A DNA stretch of 64,000 nt from Cherax quadricarinatus (GCF_038502225.1 NC_091383.1:171001-235000), one strand, 5' to 3'. Shown: positions 19,307 to 30,971, counted from the first letter of the stretch. A program made the numbers and translations. Notes: generated by a model from the letters alone, not told the origin.

Positions 19307-20293
19307 CAGTGGACCCCCGCATAACGATGGCATCGCATAGCGATTTTTCCGCATAACGATTACTTTTATCGCAAAATTTTTGCCCCGCATACCGATTAAA
19401 AACCCGCATACCGATTTTCGTCCGAGACGCGTCCAATGTGCCCTCAGCCAGCCTCACATGTGCCGCTCCGTCCCATTGTTTACCAGCCAGCCTCCGCGGT
19501 AACATCCAAGCATACACTCGGAATATTTCGTATTATTACAGTATTTTCGGTGCTGTTTCTGGAAAATAAGTGACCATGGGCCCCAAGAAAGCTTCTAGTG
19601 CCAACCCTGTGGTAAAAAGGGTGAGAATTAGTATGGAAATTAAGAAAGATTTTGAAGGGTTTGGGGCTAACCCTGAGAAGCCTATGCCAGTTGTGGAATC
19701 CATTGTGCCTACTTCAAAGATTAAGGAAATGTGTGCAGAGTGGGTTGAACTGCAAACCTTTATAGATGAAAATCACCCTGACACAGCTGTTGCAAGCCGT
19801 GCTTGTGACTATTTCAATGACAATGTTATGGCCCATTTTAGGAAAGTCTTGAAGGAACGGGAGGTACAGAGCTCTATGGACAGATTTGTTGTGCGACAGA
19901 GGTCCAGTGACTCTCAAGCTGGTCCTAGTGGCATTAAAAGAAGAAGGGAAGTAACCCCAGAAAAGGACTTGCTACCTCAAGTCCTAATGGAAGGGGATTC
20001 CCCTTCTAAACAGTAAGAAGATAATGCTCTCCCCTCCTCCCATCCCATCAATCATCACCAGATCTTCAATAAAAGTAAGTGTCATGTAATTGTGCATGCC
20101 TTTTTCAGTTTGTGTGTATTAAAATTAACATTTCATGTGGTAAAAAAAAATTTTTTTCATACTTTTGGGCGTCTTGCACGGATTAATTTTATTTCCATTA
20201 TTTCTTATGGGGAAAATTCATTCGCATAACGATTATTTCGCATAACGATGAGCCCTCTTGCACGGATTAAAATCGTTAACCGGGGGTCCACTG
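19307..20293 (+). mobile_element. Tigger-type DNA transposon, internally deleted, 987 bp
   Basis: It starts CAGTGGACCCCCGCATAACG and ends ...CGTTAACCGGGGGTCCACTG, with TA on both sides (19305-19306 and 20294-20295). Subterminal 'cgcataacgat' motifs occur at both ends. It sits inside the RT frame of the LINE, between WLFN and FIDG, so it is younger than that LINE. A 148-residue frame lies inside. Confidence 0.93.
19570..20016 (+). CDS. Tigger transposase remnant: N-terminus fused to C-terminus
   Basis: The frame of 148 codons begins MGPKKASSANPVVKRVR, like the start of pogo/Tigger transposases, and continues without the CENP-B-type DNA-binding domain and without the DDE catalytic core. It then has EMCAEWVELQTFIDENHPD and YFNDNVMAHFRKVLKEREV, which match the C-terminal tail of Tigger proteins (family knowledge). 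It is a deletion derivative and cannot catalyse transposition. The frame is intact, and a polyadenylation-like AATAAA follows at about 20068. Whether it is translated is unknown. Confidence 0.75.
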   Translation: MTMGPKKASSANPVVKRVRISMEIKKDFEGFGANPEKPMPVVESIVPTSKIKEMCAEWVELQTFIDENHPDTAVASRACDYFNDNVMAHFRKVLKEREVQSSMDRFVVRQRSSDSQAGPSGIKRRREVTPEKDLLPQVLMEGDSPSKQ

Positions 20294-22745
20294 TATATTA
20301 AACAACCACGGTGACATCACACATCCTTGTCTAAGGCCTACTTTTACTGGGAAATAATTTCCCTCTTTCCTACATACTCTAACTTGAGCCTCACTATCCT
20401 CGTAAAAACTCTTCACTGCTTTCAGTAACCTACCTCCTACACCATACACTTGCAACATCTGCCACATTGCCCCCCTATCCACCTTGTCATACGCCTTTTC
20501 CAAATCCATAAATGCCACAAAGACCTCTTTAGCCTTATCTAAATACTGTTCACTTATATGCTTCAATGTAAACACTTGATCTACACATCCCCTACCCACT
20601 CTGAAACCTCCTTGCTCATCCGCAATCCTACATTCTGTCTTACCTCTAATTCTTTCAATTATAACCCTACCGTACACTTTTCCTGGTATACTCAGTAAGC
20701 TTATTCCTCTATAATTTTTACAGTCTCTTTTGTCCCCTTTCCCTTTATATAAAGGGACTATACATGCTCTCTGCCAATCCCTAGGTACCTTCCCCTCTTT
20801 CATACATTTATTAAACAAAAGTACCAACCACTCCAACACTATATCCCCCCCTGCTTTTAACATTTCTGTCATGATCCCATCAGTTCCAGCTGCTTTACCC
20901 CCTTTCATTTTACCTACTGCCTCACGAACTTCCCCCACACTCACAACTGGCTCTTCCTCACTCCTACAAGATGTTATTCCTCCTTGCCCTATACACGAAA
21001 TCACAGCTTCCCTATCTTCATCAACATTTAAAAGATTCCTCAAAATATTCCCTCCATCTTCCCAATACCTCTAACTCTCCATTTAATAACTCTCCTACTC
21101 CTATTTTTAACTGACAAATCCATTTGTTCTCTAGTCTTCCTTAACTTGTTAATCTCACTCCAAAACTTTTTCTTATTTTCATTAAAATTTCTTGACAGTG
21201 CCTCTCCCACTCTATCATCTGCTCTCCTTTTGCACTCTCTCACCACTCTCTTTACCTTTCTTTTACTCTCCATATACTCTGCTCTTCTTATAACACTTCT
21301 GCTTTGTAAAAACCTCTCATAAGCTACCTTTTTCTCTTTTATCACACCCTTTACTTCATCATTCCACCAATCACTCCTCTTTCCTCCTGCTCCCACCCTC
21401 CTATAACCACAAACTTCTGCCCCACATTCTAATACTGCATTTTTAAAACTATTCCAACCCTCTTCAACCCCCCCACTACTCATCTTTGCATTGGCCCACC
21501 TTTCTGCCAATAGTCGCTTATATCTCGCCCGAACTTCCTTAGTTTATACACTTTCACCTCCCTCTTACTTGTTGTTGCTACCTTCCCCTTTTCCCATCTA
21601 CCTCTTAATCTAACTGTAGCTACAACTAAATAATGATCCGATATATCAGTTGCCCCTCTATAAACATGTACATCCTGGAGCCTACCCATCAACCTTTTAT
21701 CCACCAATACATAATCTAATAAACTACTTTCATTACGTGCTACATCATACCTTGTATATTTATTTACCCTCTTTTTCATAAAATATGTATTACTTATTAC
21801 CAAATTTCTTTCTACACATAGCTCAATTAAAGGCTCCCCATTTACATTTACCCCTGGCACCCCAAATTTACCACTACTCCCTCCATAACATTTTTACCCA
21901 CTTTAGCATTGAAATCCCCAACCACCATTACTCTCACACTTGATTCAAAACTCCCCACGCATTCACTCAACATTTCCCAAAATCTCTCTCCTCTACACTT
22001 CTCTCTTCTCCAGGTGCATACACGCTTATTATAACCCACTTTTCACATCCAATCTTTATTTTACTCCACATAATCCTTGAATTAATACATTTATAGTCCC
22101 TCTTTTCCTGCCATAGCTTATCCTTCAACATTATTGCTACTCCTTCTTTAGCTCTAACTCTATTTGAAACCCCTGACCTAATCCCATTTATTCCTCTCCA
22201 CTGAAACTCTCCCACCCCCTTCAGCTTTGTTTCACTTAAAGCCAGGACATCCAGCTTCTCATTCATAACATCCACAATCATCTCTTTCTTATCATCTGCA
22301 CAACATCCACGCACATTCAGACTTCCCACTTTGACAATTTTCTTCTTCTTATTCTTTTAGTAATCTTTACAGGAAAAGGGGTTACTAGCCCATTGTTTCC
22401 CGGCATTTTAGTTGACTTTTACAACACGCATGGCTTACGGAGGAAAGATTCTTATTCCACTTCCCCATGGATATAAAAGGAAAATTAATAAGACCAAGAA
22501 CTATTAAGATAAAATCAAAGAAAACTCAGATGAGTGTGTATAAATAAATGTGTACATGTATGTGTAGTGTGACCTAAGTGTAAGTAGAAGTAGCAAGACA
22601 TGCCTGTAATCTTGCATATTTATGAGACAGACAAAAGACATCAGCAATCCTACCATCATGTAAAACAATCACAGGCTTTCGTTTTACACTCACTTGGCAG
22701 GACGGTAGTACCTCCCTGGGTGGTTGCTGTCTACCAACCTACTAC

Positions 22746-22746
22746 C

Positions 22747-22826
<80 letters not shown>

Positions 22827-22828
22827 AT
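22746..22828. repeat. (AT)n microsatellite
   Basis: An almost pure AT run begins at the 5' edge of the LINE copy. Confidence 0.95.
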
Positions 22829-23378
22829 GTTATTTTGAGAAAATATACAGATCTTTTCAGAACTCACACAGTGCAGTCCAACTTTATACAGAGAGAATTT
22901 CTTGTTAATCCTAAGGATTTATATAAAGTATATATACATACCTATATAAATCTTCCTCTATCTCAAAGGTCAGGAATTGCTCAGTGGAATATAGACACAA
23001 TACTTGATTTTCATGGTTTATCCATAACAAAGTGAACAAAAATTTGATAAGTAAAAATATCATAAGCCAAAATATCGTAAGTCTAATATGAATGATAAAA
23101 AAATAAGTAACTACAGTACTGTCACTGAATAAATAAATAAATAATTACTGTGACTAACTAAATACTACCAGTATTCAAAAGTTAATAAATGAATACAAGT
23201 TAGGGTCTTGCCTCCTCATGCTGGGTAATTATCTTAAGTTTCATCTCCAAAGTAACGCTGCCGCACCATCATAAAGTTGAATATCATGTCCAACGATCGC
23301 GGCTGAGGAGCACCTGTACTCATTTTGGATTTTTTAATAGGAGACTACATGTGGTCACCAGGCCAGGCACTGGAACAG
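22829..23378. other. Intron 2, no recognised feature
   Basis: AT-rich intronic sequence. Confidence 0.35.
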
Positions 23379-23510
23379 GCTGTGGACCTACAGGAAGTAA
23401 GCTGTGACTCACAAGGTAGGCTGTGAACCTACAGGAGGGTAGACTGTGGACCTACAGGAGGACAGACTGCAGACCTACAGGAGGGTAGACCATGGACCCA
23501 CAGGAGGTAC
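23379..23510. repeat. Tandem repeat, about 28-bp unit
   Basis: About five copies of 'ctgtggacctacaggaggg' with variation. Confidence 0.8.
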
Positions 23511-23624
23511 CATCTCTTCTTATACAACTGGCAAACTGAAGCTTGTTAAATATTTGTCACTCTGGCAGGGTTTCTAGTCTTCTGTTGTTTCATGAACATG
23601 CAAGATGGCAGGTAAATCACAGAC

Positions 23625-23765
23625 ACTTCTACTTTCACCAATACACTCTTATTATGGAGCCGCGGGGGTCTGAACCCACGTGCAAGTTACCTAAACTCAC
23701 AGCCAGCTGGTCATGGTTAACGACTGGCCAGGGGTACAAACCCACTCATTCCATGGTTTGTTTAT
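23625..23765. repeat. Foldback repeat
   Basis: 'cgggggtctgaacccacgtg' and 'aggggtacaaacccactcat' are end segments of the family also seen at 11805-11965. Confidence 0.5.
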
Positions 23766-23950
23766 ATCTTGTGACTCAACACTTATCTTTACTTTCCTGA
23801 GGCAACTAAACCCAGGCCTACTACTGCTAGGTGAACAGTGACAGCAGGTGTCTTAAGGAAACACGCCTAATGTTTCCCCCCGACTGGGGTCGAACCACGG
23901 ACCTCAGTGTGGAGCTGAGTGCACTACCAACCCAGCAACGAACACCCATT
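23766..23950 (-). mobile_element. tRNA-derived SINE fragment
   Basis: Antisense 'taggtgaacagtgacagcag', 'gactggggtcgaaccacgga' and 'gtgcactaccaacccagcaa' match the 5' half of the SINE at 16355-16505. Confidence 0.7.
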
Positions 23951-24109
23951 TTGCCAAAATGGCTTTTTTCAGTTTCCACAATGTCATGATCCAGCTATAA
24001 GATGTTCGGCCATTATGAAGATGGTTTGCCTTACACCTGCTCCCAGCTCACTTAGCAGTAAAACGAGGTACCTGGGTGTTCCCCTGGGTCGATCTGGGAA
24101 TTTTGCAAT

Positions 24110-24255
24110 GCAAATGTAAGATAACTCCAGTGCTGCGGGAATGTTGTATTCTGCAGAAAACACAATTGTATAAGACAATGCCAGTAATGTTTAATGTTGC
24201 ATTCTGGAGAAAAACACAAGTGTGTAAGACAACTCCAGACTATCTGGAAGAATTC
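24110..24255. repeat. Tandem repeat, about 60-65-bp unit
   Basis: Two to three copies containing 'aagacaactccag' and 'ttctggagaaaaacacaa'. Confidence 0.65.
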
Positions 24256-24467
24256 ATGTTGAGGAAAGTTGCCTCCACAATGTTATGTATGTATAAATAT
24301 ATTTAAAACTTTACTTCATAGCGTACAGTATGTATTATACAATTGGGATGACTGACATATGTAAATCTATAGAAAGTCCTTGCTATGAAGACATTCTGGA
24401 CAGTCTTAAAACTAAATTATGATTACTAGTAAATATGAATATAACAACACGCCGTGTTATTATAATG
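24256..24467. other. Intron 2, no recognised feature
   Basis: AT-rich sequence. Confidence 0.35.
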
Positions 24468-24605
24468 GTTTTTTTTAACAAGTGGGCCATCTCCCACCAA
24501 GGCAGGTAAACCCCAAAAAAAAAAAAAAAAAAAACCACTCACTATCATTCCAATCACTGTCTTTACAGAGGCACTCAGATATGACAGTTCTCATAATACA
24601 GAAAT
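24468..24605 (-). mobile_element. LINE 3' end fragment
   Basis: A T run, then 'ccatctcccaccaaggcag', then 'actatcattccaatcactgt', is the antisense LINE tail with an A-run expansion inside. Confidence 0.6.
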
Positions 24606-24737
24606 AAAAACTAAAAATAATAATAATATAAATGGTGCAGAGAAAATGAAGATAAGATAGGTAAAAGAAGATAGTAAGATAATGAAAATGATGACGATGG
24701 AATTAAAGATGATAAAGATAAATATTTGAAGTGCCAC

Positions 24738-24832
24738 TTAATAAGACCATCCTCGATGTCCCGTCAGCATCTTGCATCATGTCATCGTTGACGACTCTGC
24801 CCCCTTTTGGATCAAGAGCCGGTTCTGGCACT
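24738..24832 (-). CDS. Crmp: Dihydropyrimidinase/CRMP exon 2, frame broken by small indels
   Basis: The minus strand has acceptor GTGTTGCAG and donor AA|GTGGCA. Three pieces in different frames match the family: QNRLLIQ, then GRVVNDDMMQDAD, then IEDGLIK, whose last codon is completed by A of exon 3. Reading straight through meets a stop. The breaks lie in a run of four A and five G, at GACGGGACATC, and possibly at the acceptor (AG|AGTGCC, or AG|TGCC if the second AG is used). Total length (95 bp) fits the phases of exons 1 and 3, so the indels seem to cancel. The other nine exons are clean and this exon borders a zone of poor sequence, so consensus errors are more likely than a dead gene. Confidence 0.85.
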
Positions 24833-24839
24833 CTGCAAC

Positions 24840-25655
24840 ACAAAAAATAAACAAACTGCAGTAATCAGCTAACTTTATTACAATAAAATGAAAAAATTAT
24901 TAGTAAAGTATTTTAGATAGTACAATAAACCTTTTTCCGGGGTTCAGGAAGAATATTGCCCTAATAAAGCTTGGAAATAATAGACTAAATATAAAAAACT
25001 GGGATAATAAAGCAACTTCCCATTGGCAAGATAAACGAGAGTAATAATGCCCAATTGGTCTGGTAACCCTTTGACAAACCCTGAAAAAAGGGGGGCTTAG
25101 AATTTAACCCAGCAAAGTTGTGAAATCTAGATGGAAAGAAGACCAGAAACGGAGTACGACTGGGGAGCAATGTCCCCCCCTGAAGAGAAGGGCCCCGAGG
25201 TGAACATAAGTTTCACTATTTTATCTGATAAACACGTGTGCACTCTGTTCTTATTGAGAATAGCCACACAGCGATTTTATCAGTCCATACAAAGGAGAAT
25301 CTTGAAGAACAGGAGGAGAAAGAGGCAACCCGTCCTCAATCATTCTCCTCCTGTTCTTCCGTTCCCTTGTAGGATTATGAAGCCACTGTGTGGGAAACGT
25401 TCCCCAAAGAACCAAAGTGCACAGGTCTAAATTATCAACTGTCGTTTTCGAACCATTCATCTACATTTAATCTGAGGTTGACATTAACCAAATAATGCCC
25501 TAAAATTGTAAGACTGGCCTATTGTGGTAATTTTTGTAGGCTTAGTAAGGAATTATTTAAACCCATCATGATTTTATGTCAGGCCCATCTTGAGTATCAA
25601 CCTTTAACTGAATAACTTTGATATACTTTGATGAGTTGTGAGTTTTTTCTAATTC
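24840..25655. other. Intron 1, 5' of exon 2: diverged repeats
   Basis: 'cgtcctcaatcattctcctc' with 'ttgaagaacaggaggagaaa' at 25285-25370 and 'gaagccactgtgtgggaaac' at 25380 are fragments of decapod repeats I recognise only in part. The remainder is unassigned. Confidence 0.4.
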
Positions 25656-25659
25656 CTGA

Positions 25660-25765
25660 GCCCAGCCATGGACCAGGCTTGCTGGTGCTTGTTTTGGGCG
25701 ACCAGGCTGTTGCTGCTGGTGGCCTGCAGCCCCACATATCCATCACAGCCTGGTTGATCTGGCAA
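25660..25765. repeat. Interspersed GC-rich repeat
   Basis: 'gaccaggctgttgctgctgg' and 'catcacagcctggttgatct' are a common decapod repeat unit that also borders the RT fragment at 27540. Confidence 0.6.
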
Positions 25766-26144
25766 AAGTGTAAAGGGGGTGAGCTATGAGAAGCAAGGAG
25801 CTAAACTTGATGACAATAGAAGACAGAGGGATCATGGAGGAGTCTGTTAGAGAGACAGATCTCAGGTACACAGAGGCACTGCTGGAAGTAAGTTTATTCC
25901 CGGTATAAAAAATATAGTTACATAGATTATCATACATAGCAGCATAGTGTAGAGAACCTAGAATAACCCCAAAAGTCAGAGGCTTATCTCCAAGTCACAG
26001 GATGTTAGGAAATATTTTCAGCTTTAGGATGGTAAGGAAGGTTTATTATTATTATAATCAAAAAAAAAGGCAACAAGGACTATAAGCAGGTAAGGAAGGG
26101 GAAAACGACAGTGAAAGTGGTAGGAAGGATCCCTACTAATTTTA
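25766..26144. other. Intron 1, no confident feature
   Basis: A weak antisense match to the CR1/L2-like LINE end ('gaggagtctgttagagag') may be present; otherwise unassigned. Confidence 0.3.
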
Positions 26145-26360
26145 AGAGTACAATTGTTCACTTAAAAACAATCAATAACCCTTTAAAAAAACAATCAATA
26201 ACCATACACTTAAAAAAAAATCAATAACCATACACTTAAAAACAATCAATAACCTATACATTTTAAAAAAATCAATAACCTATACACTTAAAAACAATCA
26301 ATAACCTATACATTAAAAACAATCAATAACCTATACATTAAAAACAACAATAACCTATGT
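26145..26360. repeat. Tandem repeat, about 26-bp unit
   Basis: Around eight copies of 'acttaaaaacaatcaataac' with 'ctatac' spacers. Confidence 0.9.
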
Positions 26361-26454
26361 CAGTCTGGGAAAAATTTCACCTTGACTTTTTTTTAGGTTA
26401 TTCTGGTTGGGGGTTTTAATATATGTTACTATGTATGATTATTTGAGGACCTGT

Positions 26455-27515
26455 ACTTTTGTGTACCTGTACTTAAACTTACTTACATTATTATAGCAAG
26501 TATTAACCTAGTTACAGTACTCCGCACTCTAACCTGTTAAGACCTGTGCACTTTTAACCTTAGTTACAGTACCGCACCTAACCAGTTACAGACTTGGGAC
26601 TCTAACCAGTTAACCGGGACTCTAACCTAGTTAAGTATGGGGACTAACCTAGTTACAGTACCGGGACCAACCCAGTTTGTACCTGGGCACTCAACCTAGT
26701 TACAGCCCCGTGCACCTAACCCAGTTACAGACCGCACCTAACCAGTTACAGACCGACTCAACCTAGCAGTCCTGTGCACTTAACCTAGTTACAGTACCTG
26801 TCCCTTAACCAGTTACAGTCCCGCACTCTAACCTAGTTACAGACCTGGGCATTAACCTAGTTACAGTACCGGGCCTCTAACCAGTTACTCCCCCTCTAAC
26901 CTAGTTCAGCCCTGTGCACTCTAACCTGTTAAGTCCCTGACCAACCCCAGTTACAGTCCCTGTCCCTCTAACCAGTTACAAAAAGCACTCCCGTTAAAAC
27001 CTTCACCAACCATTACAGCCCTGTGCATCAAACCCTAGTTACAGTACCGTCCCTTTAACCTTGTTAAAACCTGTGCACTAATAGTTACAGACCGGCCTCT
27101 AACCGAGTTGTCCGTGCACCTAAAGTTAATCCCGGGCCTCTAACCTGTTACATACCCGCCTCTCCCTATTACAGTTTCCCTAACCTTGTTAAGATTGCAA
27201 ACCTGTTGGGTATCTGTGCATTTAACCGGGGTTACAAAACCCTGTGCACTCAAACCCGAGTTACAGTTTTTGCCTCTAACCGAGCAGACCTGTCACTAGC
27301 CAGTTACAGTCCCTGTGCACTTACCCTATTCATCCCTTGGCATTTTGGGTTCAGCCGCACCAACCTTGGTACAATACCGGCCTCAAACCCCAGTTCAGTA
27401 CCTGTGCACTCTAACCAGTTACAGCCCCCGGCACTCAAACCCTTGTTACAGATGGCACTCTAACCATTTAAAAGATTGCCTAACCCTTTACAGACCTGTG
27501 CATCCAGTTACAGTC
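26455..27515. repeat. 27-bp satellite, part A (degraded)
   Basis: Units of the form 'ctctaacctagttacagtac' plus 'ctgtgca' repeat about forty times with many dropped bases. The same satellite resumes at 28613-29310. Confidence 0.9.
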
Positions 27516-27539
27516 CCTGGAGAGAGTTTCGGGGGCCCC

Positions 27540-28612
27540 CGGGCCCGGTCGGGCCCGGCCTCCGGGTAAAACCGCCTGATCAACCAGGCTGTTGCTCTGG
27601 CTCCCGCAAACCAACGTAGAGCCACAGCCCGGCGATGGAACTGATTTTAGGGTTTGTCCAGTGCCAGCTTGAAGACTGCCATTTTTGGTAACCCTATTTT
27701 GCTGGGAGGCAGGAACAGTCTCGGCCCCTGACACTTATTGTATGGTCTCTTAACGTGCTAGTGACCCCCCTGCCTTTGGGGGGATGGTGCATCGTCTGCC
27801 AAGTCTTTTGTTTTCAGTGGGTTTTTCATGTAAAAGGTTCGGTACTAGTCCCTCTGGGTTTTCCAGGTGTATATAATCATGTATCTCCCCCTCCTGCTTT
27901 TCCGGGGAATACAGGTTTAGAAACCTCAAGCGCCCCCCAGTAATTGGGGTGTTTTATCCCCGTTATGCCCCTTTGTAAAAGTTCTCTGTACATTTTCTAG
28001 GTCGGAAATTTTCACCTGCCTTGAAAGGTGCTGTTTAGAGGCAGAAATATTCCAGCCTAGATAGAACAAGTGACCTGAAAGTGTCATAAAGGGGCGGCCT
28101 CCCTAGTTTTGGGGTTCCAATCCATCCTGTTTTTTTCTAGCAGAGGGATTGATACAATGTTATGGTCCTTGAAGGTGAGACCCTCCGACATGATCACCCC
28201 CGGGGTCTTTGAGGGTTGGTTTCGCTCTATTTTGTGGCCAGAATTTTTTTTGTACCTGATGAAGATTTAATTTTCATGTTTTTCCATATCTGGGGTAATT
28301 TAAATTTCTCTGTTGAACTTCATATTTTTTCAAGCCCCCTGAAAAAATTTGGTTGATGTCTGCCTGGAGCCCCTTTCAGGTCTGCAATGGGAAAACACTG
28401 TCATTTCAGATTCGGGGGTTCTGCAAAGGGGAAAACACGGGGTTTTGGCTGACATCCTTTCTATGTCGGATATGGGGTGAGGAACAAGGGTGGGGGGCGA
28501 GTCTGTTTGTGGAACAGAGCCACCGTAGCCTTCCTGGACTTTCTCTGTTGACTACTACTCTCTTTTTGTTCTGTTAGTGGGGAAAATTTTAGATCCATCT
28601 CCTTTCCTCTAA
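27540..28612 (-). mobile_element. CR1/L2-like LINE reverse transcriptase fragment, degraded
   Basis: The plus strand reads 'cctgatcaaccaggctgttg' and 'gccagcttgaagactgcc', then a long stretch I recognise as the antisense of a decapod LINE. On the minus strand GSVPQ (RT motif B, about 28507-28521) and ISDI survive. The expected FADD block and frame are destroyed by many 1-2 bp indels. It splits the 27-bp satellite into two arrays. Confidence 0.75.
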
Positions 28613-29310
28613 AAGTTCAGTACCTGTGCACTCTAACCTAGTTACAGTACCGTGCACTCTAACCTAGTTACAGTACCTGTGCACCTTAGTTACAGTACCT
28701 GTGCACTCTAACCTAGTTACAGTACCTGTGCACTCTAACCTAGTTACAGTACCTGTGCATTTCTAACCTTGTTACAGTACTGTGCACTAACCTAGTTACA
28801 GTATTGCACTCTAACCGAGTTACAGTACTGGCACTCTAACCGAGTTACAGTACCTGTGCACTCTAACAGTTACAGTACCTGTGCACTCTAACCGAGTTAC
28901 GTACAGGCACTCAGCCGAGTTACAGTACCTGTGCACCTAGCCTCAGTTACAATACCTGTGCACTTTAGCCGAGTTACAGTACCTGTGCACTCTAACCCAG
29001 ACAATACCGGGCACTCTAACCGAGTTACAGTACCTGTGCACTCTAACCGAGTTACAGTACCTGTGCACTCTAACCGGGGCACAGTACCTGTGCACTCTAA
29101 CCGAGTTACAGTACCTGTGCACTCTAACCGAGGGATGCACTCAGCACTCTAACCGAGTTACAGTACCTGTGCACTCTAACCGAGTTACAGTACCTGTGCA
29201 CTCTAACCGAGGTACCGTACCTGCACTCTAACCGAGGTACCGTACTGTGCACTCTAACCGAGTTACAGTACCTGTGCACTCTAACCGAGTTACAGTACCT
29301 GTGCACTGCC
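28613..29310. repeat. 27-bp satellite, part B
   Basis: Units 'ctctaaccgagttacagtac' with 'ctgtgca' repeat about 26 times, cleaner than part A. Open frames on both strands are repeat translations, not genes. Confidence 0.93.
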
Positions 29311-29574
29311 CCACTCCCAAAAGGCCAATGCATAGGTCCTCAGGAAAGGTGGACCCAAGGCCTATATTATATGCCTTTGATGGTCCCTCAGGCCTAAAAT
29401 CTAAAGCAGACACCTCACTCCCTGAGTCAGCATTCTTCCAACACCGGCACTAAAGTCTTTGTTAGGTTTAAAGCCTATCGACTACACGATGGCTGGTTTG
29501 TTCGATTTAAAGTCTATCTACTACACCTGTGCACCACCAGTATATAATTGTAATAAAATATACTGAAGGTCTTG
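29311..29574. other. Intron 1, partly repeated sequence
   Basis: Two segments of the type 'tttaaagtctatctactaca' (29465-29528) belong to a family also at 38920-38990 and 57690-57845. Confidence 0.5.
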
Positions 29575-29915
29575 ACAGTTCTGTATATACACTCTCGGTG
29601 TATATAACTACATATATACCTTGGAATATGAAGATATCCCTCCTGGTGTATATAGCTACACATACAACTCGGTGTATATACGCAGATATACACTCCCAGT
29701 GTATATATATGCAGATATATACCCCACGGTATATATGCAGATATATACCGAGAGTATATAAGCAGATATATACCCGAGGGTATATATGCAGATATATACC
29801 CAGGGTATATATGCAGATATATACCCCAGCGTATATAAATCTATACCTCAGTGTATACACATACCTCAGTGTATATATATACACTCAGTGTATATATATA
29901 CAGATATAAAACTGT
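29575..29915. repeat. Tandem repeat, about 25-bp AT-rich unit
   Basis: Units such as 'gtatatatgcagatatatac' plus 'cc(c)agg' repeat about twelve times; each unit is partly self-complementary. Confidence 0.9.
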
Positions 29916-30159
29916 TTATTTACACTGACCAAACATGAAAATCATATAATTATTATATAATCAAAAGCAAGCGCTAAACCCAGACGGATATAAAATTAGC
30001 TAAGAGGAGAGGATTAATTAGTGGCGTGTTTGCGCTTAAATTTTTACGAAATGTTACGACCGAGATGAATTTTTTACTGATCCCGAGATATCGGTTTTAT
30101 AGTTACACAGCTAAACCGGAGGACTGGAAGATGATTTGGTTGATCCGGAAGAAGCAGAG
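29916..30159. other. Intron 1, no recognised feature
   Basis: A short piece near 29950-29990 ('agcaagcgctaaaccc') resembles an antisense SINE tail. Confidence 0.35.
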
Positions 30160-30440
30160 GGTGGCCGGTGGCCTGGTGGCTAAAGCTCCCGCTTCACACA
30201 CGGAGGGTCCGGGTTCGATTCCGGCGGGTGGAAACATTTCGACACGTTTCTTACACCTGTTGTCCTGTTCACCAGCAGCAATAGGTACCTGGGTGTTAGT
30301 GGACTGGTGGGTGGCATCTGGGACAAGATTAAGGACCCCAATGGAAATAAGTTAGACAGTCCTCGATGACGCACTGACTTTCTTGGGTTATCCTGGGTGG
30401 CTAACCTCCGGGGTTAAAAATCCGAACGAAATCTTATCTG
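30160..30440 (+). mobile_element. tRNA-derived SINE, nearly complete
   Basis: Box A-like 'cctggtggctaaagctcccg', box B 'ccgggttcgattccggcggg', body 'acctgggtgttagtggactg' and 'gacagtcctcgatgacgcac', and tail 'ggggttaaaaatccgaacga' are in order. Confidence 0.88.
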
Positions 30441-30569
30441 ATCGGGCAGGCGGTGCAACATTCCCCAGTGACAAGCAGGGGCACCACGAGTACACTGGGA
30501 GACAACACAATAAGTGTCAGGACCCAAGACTGTTCAACTGCCTCCCAGCATATATAAGGGGATACAATA

Positions 30570-30900
30570 CACCCTGGCTGTCTCTCCAGGGCCCCCTGGC
30601 TGTCCTTCAAGATCCCTGGCTGTCTTCCAGACCCCTGGCTGCTTCCAGACCCCCTGGCTGTCTTCAAGATCTCTGGGTGTCTTCCAGACCCCTGGCTGTC
30701 TTCAAGACCCCTGGCTGTCTTTCAGACCCCTGGCTGTCTTCAAGACCCCTGGCTGTATTCAAGATCCCCTGGCTGTCTTCCAGACCCCCTGGCTGTATTC
30801 AAGATCCCTGGCTGTCTTCCAGACCCCTGGCTGTCTTCAAGATCCTGGCTGTCTTCCAGACCCCCTGGCTGTCTTCAAGACCCCGGCTGTCTTCCTGTAT
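30570..30900. repeat. Tandem repeat, about 20-bp unit
   Basis: 'cctggctgtcttcaagaccc' and 'cctggctgtcttccagaccc' alternate about sixteen times. Confidence 0.93.
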
Positions 30901-30971
30901 AGGGGCTGGCAGGTACACCAACTGTCATTCTCCTATGTACAAACATCGTATCATGCTGAAATGAATTATTA

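Larger units (their letters stand above)
18430..22330 (-). pseudogene. LINE ORF: AP-endonuclease plus reverse transcriptase, broken
   Basis: The N-terminal endonuclease begins MGSLNVRGCCADDKKEM (22329) with LDVLALSETKLKGVGEF and VIISVYAPGEE, then VVGDFNAKVG and YDVARNESSLLDYVLVD; these are usual APE blocks. The RT follows with GTDGIMTEMLKAGGD, FMDLEKAYDKVD and GLRQGCVMSPWLFN (20.3-21.0 kb), is cut by the Tigger element, and resumes with FIDGVVREVN and LLFADDTVLLG (19.3 to 19.1 kb). Frameshifts near 22.0, 21.85, 21.5, 21.05 and 19.05 kb and the insertion make it inactive. Apart from these breaks it is very close to the copy at 6442-8465. Confidence 0.88.
18076..22760 (-). mobile_element. Near full-length RTE-like LINE, interrupted
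   Basis: It runs from a T run (18078-18089, the antisense poly-A) through the 3' UTR, RT, endonuclease and a 5' region ending near 'tggttgctgtctaccaacct', next to an AT microsatellite. Without the 987-bp Tigger insertion it is about 3.7 kb. The 5' region (22360-22760) matches the head of the short derivative at 9510-9968. It lies in intron 2 in the same orientation as the host gene. Confidence 0.88.

Noticed and set aside
19570..20016. Host gene for a small nuclear protein
   Set aside because: It lies wholly between Tigger inverted ends and matches the ends of Tigger transposase.
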